Below are positions 35,846 through 45,670 of a DNA stretch of 64,000 nucleotides, in pieces. The translations under genes were made by a program, and so were the position numbers. How positions within the stretch are numbered: position 1 is the first letter of the stretch; each line of letters begins with the position of its first letter. The DNA is from Jutongia huaianensis. GTDB taxonomy: Bacteria > Bacillota > Clostridia > Lachnospirales > Lachnospiraceae. Location of the stretch: positions 1 to 64,000 of the forward strand of contig NZ_JACRSX010000015.1 of NCBI RefSeq assembly GCF_014384985.1, read 5' to 3'. The notes beneath the pieces are model-generated. The model was not told the DNA's origin. It saw only the letters and a program-made list of their open reading frames with translations, and did no database searches.

Positions 35846-37951
35846 TTATACCAGAGTATTTACTTCTAAGATCAAAGCAATCTCTCCATCTCCCAAAATC
35901 GTTGCTCCACTGATGATCTTACTGCAGTTAATGTAGCTTCCGATTGATTTAATAACGACCTCCTGCTGACCGATCAGATTGTCAACAACAAGACCTGCCT
36001 GCTTATCTCCCTTCTTCACGATAACAACCGTAAGGCTCTCCGAATCCTCTAAGGTACTTTCTACATCAAGGATCTGATCCAGACGGATCAACGGAATAAC
36101 GGTACCACGAAGATTGATCACTTCTTTTGTCTGAACATACTTAATATCAGATATGGCAACATCTTCTATGGTCTGAATGCTTCCCAAAGGGATTGCATAT
36201 TTCTCATCTCCAAGTTCAACCATCAATGCCTGAATGATTGCAAGAGTCAATGGCAGATGAATAATAAAGCTGCTTCCCTCTCCCTCAACAGAACGGCACT
36301 CGATGTTTCCGCCAAGACCTTCAATTTTAGTTTTTACTACATCAAGACCAACACCTCGTCCGGAAATATCGGTGATCTTTTCTGCTGTAGAAAAGCTTGG
36401 CTGGAATAAAAGATCAATGACCTCCTTATCTGTCATTACCTCTGCCTGCTCCGGTGTAATGGTTCCCTTCTCCAGTGCTTTATTTTTAACCTTTTCAATA
36501 TTGATACCCGCACCGTCATCACGAACCTCAATATTAACATTGTTACCATCCTGATATGCATTAAGCCAGATATTTCCTACCTCTGACTTACCAAGAGCCA
36601 GACGCTCCTCATTGCTCTCCAGACCATGATCTGCAGAGTTACGCAGCAGATGCTGTAATGGATCGCCAATCTCGTCAATAACGGTTCTGTCCAGCTCGGT
36701 ATCCTCACCTGACATATGCAACTCCATCTTTTTATCAAGCTTTTTGCTCAGATCACGGATCATACGTGGAAAACGGTTTACAACACTTTCAATTGGTACC
36801 ATTCGTACCTTCATAACGGATTCATGGAGATTGGTAGTTACACTCTCCAGATACTCGATCTGCTCATTGAAGCTGTTATCGCTTCTAGTGTTCTGGGCAT
36901 TGGAGCTGATGGATACAAGACCATTTTTTGCAATGATCAGCTCGCTCACAAGATTCATCAGAACATCAAGCTTTTCAATATCTACACGAACGGTTCTTCC
37001 CACTGCCGGCTTCACATTTTTCTTTTCCGATTTCTTGGCTGCCTCTTTCTTTGGCTCATTCTTTACTGCCGTTGCACTTGCCTGCTTTGCCGGCTTCTCT
37101 TTCTTCTTTTCTTCCTCCTGGGATGTTTTTTCTTCTGACTTGTCAGCACCACTCTCCGGAAGCTTAAACTCTCCGACAATTGCCTCTTTGACTTCTGATA
37201 CATTTTCAATGGCTGCCTTGATCTTCTCCGGACTTTCCTTTGTAAAATATACCAGACTGAAATTCATATCAAACTTTTCATCTTCAATATCCTGCACATC
37301 CGGTACTGCTTTCATAACCTCGCCCAGCTCTTCTAACGCCTTAAATACCAAAAATGCTCTCGCCGCTTTTAAAAGACAGGACTCCTCCAGATATACCGTA
37401 ATTCCAAGGATATTAAGATTCTGTTCCTTTGCCTTTTCAAAGGTATTGATCTCATAATCCGATATAGTAATAGACTCGTATAATGCGCCACCTGCCGGTG
37501 CTGCTGTCTCTTCCTGCTTTGAAGTCTCCTGGGCAGTTACCTCCGGTGTCTGGCTCACCTTACCGGTTCCTTTTTCTACTATCTCATTTAATGTATTGAT
37601 GATATCTTCATTTTCCTCAGTGCCCTCATCTGCAGATTCCAGAATATTGGCAAGATATCCCTCCAGTGCATCCAGTCCGCGGAAAAGTACATCAACCAGC
37701 TCCGGCTGTACCTTCATATTGCCGCTACGGATCTCCTGGAATACATTCTCCATATCATGTGTTAAACGCTGCATACGCTTATAACCCATGGTTCCGGCCA
37801 TTCCTTTCAGGGAATGGGCTGCCCGGAAGATCTCATTGATCGTATCCATGTTTTCCGGTTCCTGCTCCAGGATCATCAACTGATCGCTTAATGTCTGCAA
37901 ATGTTCCTTTGTCTCATCAATAAAAATTTCAAGATACTGACTAACATCCAT
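35846..37951 (-). CDS. cheA: chemotaxis histidine kinase CheA
   Basis: This 701-residue kinase starts at ATG 37951, one base after the cheB stop. P1 has R-A-A-H-S-L-K-G-M-A with phospho-His46. P2 (about 160-265) contains F-D-M-N-F-S-L-V-Y-F. A Lys/Glu/Ala-rich linker (about 270-325) precedes P3. The ATPase P4 shows H-L-L-R-N-S-A-D-H-G-L-E, D-D-G-A-G-I-N and G-R-G-V-G-L-D-V-V. P5 is CheW-like (Y-A-I-P-L-G-S-I, I-N-L-R-G-T-V-I-P). It donates phosphate to CheY and CheB. Confidence 0.98.
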   Translation of the reverse strand: MDVSQYLEIFIDETKEHLQTLSDQLMILEQEPENMDTINEIFRAAHSLKGMAGTMGYKRMQRLTHDMENVFQEIRSGNMKVQPELVDVLFRGLDALEGYLANILESADEGTEENEDIINTLNEIVEKGTGKVSQTPEVTAQETSKQEETAAPAGGALYESITISDYEINTFEKAKEQNLNILGITVYLEESCLLKAARAFLVFKALEELGEVMKAVPDVQDIEDEKFDMNFSLVYFTKESPEKIKAAIENVSEVKEAIVGEFKLPESGADKSEEKTSQEEEKKKEKPAKQASATAVKNEPKKEAAKKSEKKNVKPAVGRTVRVDIEKLDVLMNLVSELIIAKNGLVSISSNAQNTRSDNSFNEQIEYLESVTTNLHESVMKVRMVPIESVVNRFPRMIRDLSKKLDKKMELHMSGEDTELDRTVIDEIGDPLQHLLRNSADHGLESNEERLALGKSEVGNIWLNAYQDGNNVNIEVRDDGAGINIEKVKNKALEKGTITPEQAEVMTDKEVIDLLFQPSFSTAEKITDISGRGVGLDVVKTKIEGLGGNIECRSVEGEGSSFIIHLPLTLAIIQALMVELGDEKYAIPLGSIQTIEDVAISDIKYVQTKEVINLRGTVIPLIRLDQILDVESTLEDSESLTVVIVKKGDKQAGLVVDNLIGQQEVVIKSIGSYINCSKIISGATILGDGEIALILEVNTLV

Positions 37952-37952
37952 A

Positions 37953-39098
37953 TTATCGCACCCCCACATGCTTAATGATAGCATCAGCAATCAGATCAAG
38001 ATCCTTTATTTCATCTGCAGCACCACTTTCTGCAATGGCCTTTGGCATTCCGTATACAGTACTGCTTTCTGCATTCTGTGCTATTACATAAATTTTGTTT
38101 GTTTCTTTTAGCTGCAATATACCCTTGGTACCATCTGCACCCATACCTGTCATGATCACACAGGTAATATCCTCAAATGAACTTTCCCTCAACGACTCAT
38201 ACAGGATATCTGCACATGGCTTTAATCCATTCCGGGCACCTTCCTCCCTGACAGACAATACAAATTCATGTCTGTTTTTTTCTATTACACGCATTTGGGA
38301 ACCTCCCTTGGCAATATATACCGTTCCCTTTTGAAGAACCTCTCCGTCCTGCGCCTCCCTTACCCGGATCTCGCTCATTTCATCCAGTCTGGCACTTAAG
38401 GAAGCGGTAAATCCCACCGGCATATGCTGTACCAGCACAACCGCTGCATCCAGATTTTCCGGAAGCTTCGGAATAACCTGCTGCAATGCCTTGGGGCCAC
38501 CGGTAGAACAAGCAAGAGCCACAAGCTTTCCGGAGGCATTAACATTCACCATAGAAGAACGTGGAAATCTTTTCTCTGGTTTATATTCCGTCGTCTCAAG
38601 ACGCTCTGAATGCTCCTGTATCACTCCCGCATCTGATCGTCTCATCCTGCGAAGGATCTGTTCCGGAGCTTCTATCTCCCCGGATAGAATATTATTCCAC
38701 TCCATCCCCATTGCCAGATAAAGCCTGCTTAACACCTTGGCTGCAAACTCACCTGACTTGGCCTCCCGCAGATTTCCCGGCTTCGTCACAAAGTCGAATG
38801 CTCCCAGTTCAAGAGCCTCAATCGTTTCGCCGGCTCCCTTTCTGGCAATGGTACTGACAATAATGATTTTGGCGGTATAACCTCTTTCATTGACCTCCTT
38901 AAGAAAATCAATCCCGTTCATCCTGGGCATAATAATATCCAGCACAATCGCATCAAAATCATTCTGCTCCATTAATTTCAGAGCCTCCAGTCCATCCCTG
39001 GCACTGTGTTCCGTATGAAATTCTTCATCTTTATTAATTATATCAGATAGGACTCTTCTCATGAGTGCAGAATCATCTACAACCAAAACTTTTTTCAT
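37953..39098 (-). CDS. cheB: chemoreceptor methylesterase CheB
   Basis: This is a 381-residue response regulator fused to a methylesterase. The receiver has V-V-D-D-S-A-L-M-R and phospho-Asp in V-L-D-I-I-M-P-R-M-N-G near residue 53. The catalytic domain has A-C-S-T-G-G-P near residue 200 (Ser), V-Q-H-M-P-V-G-F near 228 (His) and M-T-G-M-G-A-D-G near 322 (Asp). The start at 39098 has GGGAG 11 nt upstream. An ATG six codons earlier lacks a site. Its partner methyltransferase cheR is not in the window. Confidence 0.97.
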   Translation of the reverse strand: MKKVLVVDDSALMRRVLSDIINKDEEFHTEHSARDGLEALKLMEQNDFDAIVLDIIMPRMNGIDFLKEVNERGYTAKIIIVSTIARKGAGETIEALELGAFDFVTKPGNLREAKSGEFAAKVLSRLYLAMGMEWNNILSGEIEAPEQILRRMRRSDAGVIQEHSERLETTEYKPEKRFPRSSMVNVNASGKLVALACSTGGPKALQQVIPKLPENLDAAVVLVQHMPVGFTASLSARLDEMSEIRVREAQDGEVLQKGTVYIAKGGSQMRVIEKNRHEFVLSVREEGARNGLKPCADILYESLRESSFEDITCVIMTGMGADGTKGILQLKETNKIYVIAQNAESSTVYGMPKAIAESGAADEIKDLDLIADAIIKHVGVR

Positions 39099-39138
39099 AT
39101 TATTCGTTTCTCCCATGTTTACACTGAATTATAACCCA

Positions 39139-40029
39139 CTATTTTGACCGGAACTGATGTTTAAATATCTTTGTGAACAGTCCCGCCAGTCCATGCGCTG
39201 TATCCATCGGCTCAATCTCTTTTTTTTCATCCTCTAAAACCATTGCCAGCTCCAGCATGGCTCTGGCAGACGGTGCATCCGGATATGCAAGAGATACCGG
39301 CTGTTGCTGCATCACCGCTCTCGGAAGGCACTCGTCATACGGAATGGCTCCCAGATATTCCATCTCCATTCCGAGGAACTTATTTACCACGGTATTAAGC
39401 TTAAGATATAGCTCTTTTCCCTCTTCATAGCTCTGAATCCTGTTCCCGATCATTTTAATGGAAGTACTGCCCGCTTCAAACCCATCATGACGATGAAGCG
39501 TCTTTAAAAGTGCATAGGCATCCGTGATCGAAGTCGGTTCCGGTGTTGCCACTAAAAGCACCTCTGAGCTGGAAGCAACCAGCTCGATCACGGTATCCGA
39601 AATACCGGCTCCGGTATCAATGATCACGACATCTGCATAATGATCCAGCTCATACATGGTGCGGACCAGACTTAATATCTGATCTTTATTGAGATTCGTC
39701 ATTTCCCGCAGACCCGAGCCGCCGGAAATAAACCCGATATCTTCCGGTCCGGTACAGATGATGTCTTTCACGTCTTTTCCGCGGAACATCATATCTGCCA
39801 GATTATACTGAGGGCGCGTTCCAAGCATCACCTCAATATTCGCAAGACCAAAATCAGCATCCAGTATCACAGCCCGCTTTCCCAAACGGCTCATCTGGAT
39901 CGCCAGGTTGACAGAGACGTTGGACTTTCCCACGCCGCCTTTTCCGCTGGTTACAGTAATCACCCGTGCAGACCGCTGCTTTTTATTTTGTTGTTTTACA
40001 ATATTCCTTAGCTGTTCTGCCTGATCCAT
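39139..40029 (-). CDS. flhG: flagellar-number MinD-like ATPase FlhG (YlxH/FleN)
   Basis: This 296-residue ParA/MinD-family ATPase has the deviant Walker A T-S-G-K-G-G-V-G-K-S-N near residue 27, I-L-D-A-D-F-G-L-A-N near 59 and I-I-D-T-G-A-G near 137. A C-terminal amphipathic segment (L-A-G-L-F-T-K-I-F-K) should bind membrane. FlhG activates the FlhF GTPase and limits or spaces flagella. The start ATG overlaps the flhF stop by one base (TGATG), so the two are translationally coupled. Confidence 0.95.
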   Translation of the reverse strand: MDQAEQLRNIVKQQNKKQRSARVITVTSGKGGVGKSNVSVNLAIQMSRLGKRAVILDADFGLANIEVMLGTRPQYNLADMMFRGKDVKDIICTGPEDIGFISGGSGLREMTNLNKDQILSLVRTMYELDHYADVVIIDTGAGISDTVIELVASSSEVLLVATPEPTSITDAYALLKTLHRHDGFEAGSTSIKMIGNRIQSYEEGKELYLKLNTVVNKFLGMEMEYLGAIPYDECLPRAVMQQQPVSLAYPDAPSARAMLELAMVLEDEKKEIEPMDTAHGLAGLFTKIFKHQFRSK

Positions 40030-41279
40030 CAGTTGTTCCCTCCCAGAAGCTGTTTTGCCATCTTCTGCGCATCTACTTTTCCAATGTCATCTGGTACATT
40101 CTGCCCCCAGGTCATATAAGACAGAGGTGCCCCCGTCAGCATACGGATATTAAATACGTTTCCAATTGCATCTGTTTCATCAAGTTTAGTAAAAATCAAA
40201 CTGTATTTCGTAATCTCTGAATATGACTGGGAAATCTTCACAAGATCCCGGTATTTCGTTGTAGCACTCATCACCAGAAATACTTCCCGCTGTTCCTCCG
40301 GTACTGTCTCCAGCAGACGATGAATGTCTTCCTTCTGCTCCTTATTGTTATGAGAACGTCCCGCCGTATCAATCAATACGAGATCATATTCCTCAAGTTC
40401 TTCCATGGCATTTTCCATTTCATCCGCCGAATATACTACTTTAAGTGGGACACCTAAAATATTGGCATATGTTTTCAACTGTTCCACTGCCGCAATACGG
40501 TAGGTATCCGATGTCACTAATGCCACTTTCACCTTCCCTGACAACTTCAACATAGAAGCAATCTTGGCAATCGTTGTTGTTTTCCCCACACCGGTCGGGC
40601 CAATAAAAAATACATATTTTTTCTTTTTGGCATGAAGATCGATCAGACGGGGACGCCCAATTTTTAATACAATCTTCTGATAAACGCCGGAAAGGATATT
40701 ATCCAGAGACGTATCCTTTTTGAGGCTGCCCTCGATTTCCTCCAGAATCTGCTCAATATATGTCTCCTCTACCTCATTGTTTTCCATTTGAGACCGGATC
40801 AGACGAATATACGCTTTATTTTTGTCCGGAAGCTGTTCTTCTTTTTCTTCCTTCTTTTCCGGCTCTGTCATAACCTGTTTTTCCAGAAGCTTCTGCAGAT
40901 CACTCAGCTTCTGCTCAATGGCGTTGTTTTCTGATGGAATCTCTTCTTCCGGCTCCTCCTCCAAAATCACCTGATTCCTCTCGGCCAAAACAGCCCTTGC
41001 CGCCTCTGCCTTTGCTGCTTTGGAATCCGGTGCCGGTTTTATTTCACCCTGCATAGCCTCCTGCAGCTTTGAAAAATCCGGCATCTCTTTCGACGCACTA
41101 TCCGTAACCACCTCATCTACCGCAGCCGTTACCTCTACGCTTTCCTTTCGAAAAAACTTTGCAATGCCCTTGGGAATGTTCTTTTTTACATTCATGATCA
41201 CTACGTCTTTTCCAAGCTCTTCTCTGGCAAGCGCTGTGGCTGCCTCTTCTGTCTTTGCAATATATTTTTTAATAACCAC
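40029..41279 (-). CDS. flhF: flagellar SRP-type GTPase FlhF
   Basis: This 416-residue protein starts with GTG overlapping the flhA stop by one base. The N-terminal B domain (M-V-I-K-K-Y-I-A-K-T-E-E-A) and an acidic linker (residues about 90-150) are followed by the NG domain: G-P-T-G-V-G-K-T-T-T-I-A-K (G1), V-T-S-D-T-Y-R-I-A-A-V-E-Q-L, L-I-D-T-A-G-R-S and F-T-K-L-D-E-T-D. It recruits early flagellar parts to the assembly site. Together with FlhG it suggests controlled placement or number of flagella. Confidence 0.96.
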   Translation of the reverse strand: MVIKKYIAKTEEAATALAREELGKDVVIMNVKKNIPKGIAKFFRKESVEVTAAVDEVVTDSASKEMPDFSKLQEAMQGEIKPAPDSKAAKAEAARAVLAERNQVILEEEPEEEIPSENNAIEQKLSDLQKLLEKQVMTEPEKKEEKEEQLPDKNKAYIRLIRSQMENNEVEETYIEQILEEIEGSLKKDTSLDNILSGVYQKIVLKIGRPRLIDLHAKKKKYVFFIGPTGVGKTTTIAKIASMLKLSGKVKVALVTSDTYRIAAVEQLKTYANILGVPLKVVYSADEMENAMEELEEYDLVLIDTAGRSHNNKEQKEDIHRLLETVPEEQREVFLVMSATTKYRDLVKISQSYSEITKYSLIFTKLDETDAIGNVFNIRMLTGAPLSYMTWGQNVPDDIGKVDAQKMAKQLLGGNN

Positions 41280-43312
41280 TATACTGTCACCATCCCAATT
41301 GATTGTAATTCTACGTCATTTTCTATCTCATTATAGGAAACAACGATCAAATCCTTAAACTGCTCTTCCGTAATCTTCTTGAAATACATCCGCACGATCG
41401 GCGAAGTAATAATGATCGGATTTTTACCAAGCTCCTCCATTTTCTCCACCTCGTCCCCCACGGATGCCAGAATTCCCTTCGTTCTGTCAGGATCAAGATT
41501 AATATAAGCCCCCTGCTCCGTCTGCTTCACAGAGTTCATGATCTCCTGTTCGACCTTCGGATCAAGAGTTACCACACTGGTCATCTCATTTGCAGGGAAA
41601 TATTTATTGGAAATCGCCCGTTTCAGGCTTTGTCTGACATATTCTGTCAACACATCCGTGTCTCTTGTGGTCGCAGCATTGTCTGCCAGCGTCTCAAAAA
41701 TTGTCACAAGATCCCGGATTGAGATTCCCTCTCTCAAAAGATTCTGCAGTACCTTTTGAATCTCACCAACCCCCAGCAGCTTCGGCACAAGCTCTGAGAT
41801 CAGTGTTGTATTCTGCTCCTGAATATTGTTGATCAGATTCTGTACATCCTGGCGGGTCAAAAGCTCATCCAGATGATTGCGGATAACCTCCGTCAGATGG
41901 GTTGCAATAATAGAAGGCGGATCCACAACCGTATATCCCAGAGATTCCGCACGCTCTCTCTGCCCCTCCGTGATCCAGATCGCCGGCAGATGGAAGGACG
42001 GCTCAAAGGTTGGAATTCCCGTGATTTCCTCCTCCACATAACCCGGATTCATCGCCATATAATGATCAAACAAAATTTCTCCCTCACTTACCGGTACACC
42101 TTTGATCTTGATCACATACTGGTTCGGATTTAACTGAATATTATCTCTCAAACGGATCATCGGAACAACACATCCAAGCTCCAATGCGATCTGACGCCGG
42201 ATCATTACGACACGGTCCAGAAGATCTCCGCCCTGATTCACGTCTGCCAGCGGAATGATACCATAGCCAAACTCCAGCTCGATCGGATCAACCTGCAACA
42301 GGGAAACCACATTTTCCGGACGCCGGATCTCTTCTGCAGTCTCTTCCTCTGCATTGACCTCTTCCTCGATATCCTGTACCTCCATGGAAGATTCCATTAC
42401 ACGGCCAACCACAATAAATAAAATGGCATAGATCAGACAGATCCATGTCTGTAATGGTGTGGCAATTCCAAGGAATGCCATGGTTGCACCGACAATATAC
42501 AATACCTTTGGTATAGAAAACAGCTGACGTACCAGCACGCCACCAAGATCCGACTCCTTGGAAACCTTTGTAACCAGAATACCGGTAGACAACGAAATGA
42601 TCAGAGACGGGATCTGTGATACCAGTCCGTCACCAATGGTCAGAATCGTATAACGCTGCAAAGCCTCGTTGATATCCAGCCCCTGCATCATCACACCCAG
42701 CACAAGACCACCCACAAAGTTGATCGCTGTAATTACAAGACCTGCCGTAGCATCTCCCTTTACATACTTGGAAGCACCGTCCATGGAACCAAAAAACGCC
42801 GACTCATCCTGAATCTTCTGGCGTCTTTCCTTCGCCTGCTCATCGGTGATCGCTCCCGTATTCAGATCAGCATCAATGGCCATCTGCTTTCCCGGCATCG
42901 CATCCAATGTAAAACGCGCGGTCACCTCAGAAACACGCTCCGAACCTTTATTGATAACGATCATCTGGATCAGGATCAATACGGCAAAGATGATCACACC
43001 CACCACAAGATTACCGCCGCCTACGAAATTACCAAATGTAGCAACGACATTTCCGGCATAGCCATTTAACAGGATATTTCTTGTAGAACCTACATTCAAC
43101 GACAGACGAAATAATGTAGTCATCAAAAGAAGTGTTGGAAATGCTGACATCTGCAATGCTTCTTTTGAAAACAGCGCTGTAAATAAAATGATCAACGACA
43201 GACTTATATTTAACAGAATTAATATATCCAACAATAGTGTCGGAATCGGTATGATCAAAAAGATAACCGGAACAAGTATGTACAGTCCCAGTAATAAATC
43301 TGATCTCTGCAT
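41279..43312 (-). CDS. flhA: flagellar export-gate protein FlhA
   Basis: This 677-residue protein has about eight membrane helices in the first 310 residues. A conserved FHIPEP cytoplasmic loop (L-D-A-M-P-G-K-Q-M-A-I-D-A-D-L, then R-Q-K-I-Q-D-E-S-A-F-F-G-S-M-D-G-A-S-K-Y) lies near residues 138-185. The cytosolic domain (about 350-677) forms the nonameric docking ring for chaperone-substrate complexes. There is a strong AAGGAG site. The family usually has 680-700 residues. Confidence 0.98.
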   Translation of the reverse strand: MQRSDLLLGLYILVPVIFLIIPIPTLLLDILILLNISLSLIILFTALFSKEALQMSAFPTLLLMTTLFRLSLNVGSTRNILLNGYAGNVVATFGNFVGGGNLVVGVIIFAVLILIQMIVINKGSERVSEVTARFTLDAMPGKQMAIDADLNTGAITDEQAKERRQKIQDESAFFGSMDGASKYVKGDATAGLVITAINFVGGLVLGVMMQGLDINEALQRYTILTIGDGLVSQIPSLIISLSTGILVTKVSKESDLGGVLVRQLFSIPKVLYIVGATMAFLGIATPLQTWICLIYAILFIVVGRVMESSMEVQDIEEEVNAEEETAEEIRRPENVVSLLQVDPIELEFGYGIIPLADVNQGGDLLDRVVMIRRQIALELGCVVPMIRLRDNIQLNPNQYVIKIKGVPVSEGEILFDHYMAMNPGYVEEEITGIPTFEPSFHLPAIWITEGQRERAESLGYTVVDPPSIIATHLTEVIRNHLDELLTRQDVQNLINNIQEQNTTLISELVPKLLGVGEIQKVLQNLLREGISIRDLVTIFETLADNAATTRDTDVLTEYVRQSLKRAISNKYFPANEMTSVVTLDPKVEQEIMNSVKQTEQGAYINLDPDRTKGILASVGDEVEKMEELGKNPIIITSPIVRMYFKKITEEQFKDLIVVSYNEIENDVELQSIGMVTV

Positions 43313-43336
43313 AATACACTTTCTCCTTTTCTATGT

Positions 43337-44467
43337 CTAATTCACTCTGCCCTGCAGACTATATACATATGCAAGAACCTCTGCAACCATCTGATACAGC
43401 TCCGGCGGTATCTCCGCTCCGATCTCTACATTATGATATAACATTCTTGCAAGAGGTTTGTTTTCTACAATCTCAACGGCATTTGCCCTTGCCACATCCT
43501 TAATCTTCTGTGCAAGATAATCAGCCCCCTTCGCAACCACAACCGGTGCTTCATGCGCTTCTTTATCATATCGAATTGCAACTGCCAGATGTGTTGGGTT
43601 GGTAATGACAACATCTGCATTGGGAAGATCCTGCATCATTCTTCTTTGTGATGCCTGCTGCATTCTCTGTCTCTGCTGACTCTTTATCTTAGGATCTCCC
43701 TCGGAATTTTTATATTCATCCTTCACTTCCTGCTTGCTCATCATCATATCCTGATGAAACTTCCATTTCTGATAAAACAGATCAAAAACGGCAATTGCAG
43801 CAAAAAATAAACTGATCCGGATGCCAACGCTGATCACAGTATCTCCAATCACTGCAATGGCCTGCGGAAGTGTGTAGGAATACATCTTAAAGATCAATGG
43901 CCACTGATCTTTAAGATATGAATAAACTACATATGCAAGTATGATAACCTTTGCCGTGGACTTTAACAGATCCATGATCTTGTCTTTAGAAAAAAGCCTC
44001 TTCATCCCTGAGACAGGATTGAATTTGTCAAATTTCGGCTTGAGCGGCTCCGTTGTCACCTTCCACTTTACCTGAAATAAAATAGATACGATCGTTACAA
44101 CAAAACCGGCAATCATCATAGGAAACGCCGCTACCACGATATCCCACAGGGAACTGCGGATAATCGTTCTGGCCATATTTGTATTAAAGGGTTCACTGGT
44201 ATAATCACCGATGCTCCCCAGAGTCTTATGAAAACTGCTGATAAAACGGTTTCCAATAAAACCCACAAACACTTTCAGCATCAGAAAAAACACAAGCAGA
44301 GTCGCAGCCGTCACCACCTCTGTGCTTCGCATAACCTGTCCCTTTTTCCGGGCATCTTCCAGCTTTTTGGCAGTAGGCTCTTCGGTTTTTTCACCATCCT
44401 GTCCTTCTTTTGCAAACAATTGCAGATTATAGGACAGATAATAAGGTTTTAATCTCCCTTCCTGCAT
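43337..44467 (-). CDS. flhB: flagellar export switch protein FlhB
   Basis: This 376-residue protein has an N-terminal G-E-K-T-E-E-P-T-A-K-K-L-E-D-A-R-K-K-G-Q, four membrane helices, and the autocleavage site N-P-T-H in V-V-I-T-N-P-T-H-L-A-V-A-I-R near residue 280. Cleavage between N and P switches export from hook to filament substrates, with FliK as the ruler. ATG 44467 has GGAG at 6 nt. An ATG four codons earlier has none. Confidence 0.97.
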   Translation of the reverse strand: MQEGRLKPYYLSYNLQLFAKEGQDGEKTEEPTAKKLEDARKKGQVMRSTEVVTAATLLVFFLMLKVFVGFIGNRFISSFHKTLGSIGDYTSEPFNTNMARTIIRSSLWDIVVAAFPMMIAGFVVTIVSILFQVKWKVTTEPLKPKFDKFNPVSGMKRLFSKDKIMDLLKSTAKVIILAYVVYSYLKDQWPLIFKMYSYTLPQAIAVIGDTVISVGIRISLFFAAIAVFDLFYQKWKFHQDMMMSKQEVKDEYKNSEGDPKIKSQQRQRMQQASQRRMMQDLPNADVVITNPTHLAVAIRYDKEAHEAPVVVAKGADYLAQKIKDVARANAVEIVENKPLARMLYHNVEIGAEIPPELYQMVAEVLAYVYSLQGRVN

Positions 44468-44571
44468 ATCCAACTCCATTCAAAACGGTATATACATCAC
44501 ACCATACCTAACATATACTATAACTCATTTCATATCAAATAGCAATGATATGACCCTGTCTTTTCTCAAGA

Positions 44572-45339
44572 TCATGCCATCTGTTCAATAAACAATTTCG
44601 TGAGCTTCTGCATTTCCACAAACATAAAATCCACGATATTTGGAAGGTATCCCATCAGCAGAAACAACAGAAACAGACCAATAAACACCTTTAACTGCAT
44701 ACCGATCACAAACATATTCATCTGCGGTGCCACCTTTGCCAGAATACCCAGCACCACATTTACAATCAAAATACATGAAAAGATTGGAAGGATGATCCGA
44801 AAGCCTATGACAAAATAATCTGTAATATATGTCGCCATCACAGATAAAAAATCCCCTTTTAGATTTGCCCCTCCAATTGGGATCAATTTATAAGAATCAT
44901 AGATTGCATCGATCACAAAATAATGCATATCCGATACAACAAATAACGCCAGAAAAAGCTGACTGAAAAGTCCCGATGTAATAGTTGACTGCACGTTGGT
45001 CGCTGGATCAAATTCCATTGCCATGGAAAAACCAATCTCCATATCAAACATATTACCGGAGAAATTAAGAATATATAAACAAAATCCGGAGGCAAGTCCT
45101 ATAATGGCACCCGTAATCCCCTCTTGTAAAACAAGAGTGGCATACCCCACCACACCCTGATAACTCAAGGATGTAAAATCAAGCATATTTGCCGCAACCA
45201 AAGAAAAAAAGAAGCTAAGTCCCATCTTTGTAAGTCTCGGAAAATTTTTGGAATTAAAAAAAGGAGCCGTCACCATCATAGATGCAATCCGGATAAAGAC
45301 CAAAAGAATATACTCTAAATACTCTATCGTAAACTGCAC
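44572..45339 (-). CDS. fliR: flagellar export protein FliR
   Basis: This 255-residue membrane protein of the export gate has about six hydrophobic helices. I-R-I-A-S-M-M-V-T-A-P-F-F near residue 15, and later Q-L-F-L-A-L-F-V-V-S-D-M-H, are family-typical. The start is GTG 45339 with GGAGG at 6 nt (N-terminus VQFTIEYLEYILL); the frame is open further upstream but without a better start. It overlaps neither neighbour: fliQ is 27 bp upstream, flhB 104 bp downstream. Confidence 0.95.
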   Translation of the reverse strand: MQFTIEYLEYILLVFIRIASMMVTAPFFNSKNFPRLTKMGLSFFFSLVAANMLDFTSLSYQGVVGYATLVLQEGITGAIIGLASGFCLYILNFSGNMFDMEIGFSMAMEFDPATNVQSTITSGLFSQLFLALFVVSDMHYFVIDAIYDSYKLIPIGGANLKGDFLSVMATYITDYFVIGFRIILPIFSCILIVNVVLGILAKVAPQMNMFVIGMQLKVFIGLFLLFLLMGYLPNIVDFMFVEMQKLTKLFIEQMA

Positions 45340-45366
45340 CGGACACCTCCTCCTTTCCAATTAAAA

Positions 45367-45636
45367 TTATTTTATATATTGCGGTATGCTCTTCACAAGA
45401 TCAACAAACAGAGAGGTCATGTCATTTAACATCCATCCTCCGGCCAATACCAAAACCGCCATCACCGCAATAAACTTTGGTACAAATGTCAGCGTCTGTT
45501 CCTGAATAGATGTGATCGTCTGAAAAATACTGATAACAAGTCCCACAACAAGAGATACGATCAGCAGTGGTGCCGAGGTCTTTACGATCACCCACACAAC
45601 CTCTCTCGCAATATCAATTACTACATCAGCCGTCAT
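45367..45636 (-). CDS. fliQ: flagellar export protein FliQ
   Basis: This 89-residue protein has two membrane helices, the standard FliQ length. Motifs are P-L-L-I-V-S-L-V-V-G-L-V-I-S-I-F-Q near residue 25 and T-S-I-Q-E-Q-T-L-T-F-V-P-K near 42. It packs around FliP in the export-gate core. Confidence 0.96.
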   Translation of the reverse strand: MTADVVIDIAREVVWVIVKTSAPLLIVSLVVGLVISIFQTITSIQEQTLTFVPKFIAVMAVLVLAGGWMLNDMTSLFVDLVKSIPQYIK

Positions 45637-45670
45637 ATACTACATCTCCTCTCCTAACATTATGAAATTC

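Noticed and set aside
36744..37457. Rightward open frame of 237 codons inside cheA
   Set aside because: It is a shadow of the Lys/Glu-rich linker and P2 domain of CheA; the Ser/Phe-rich product is what the reverse frame of such sequence gives.
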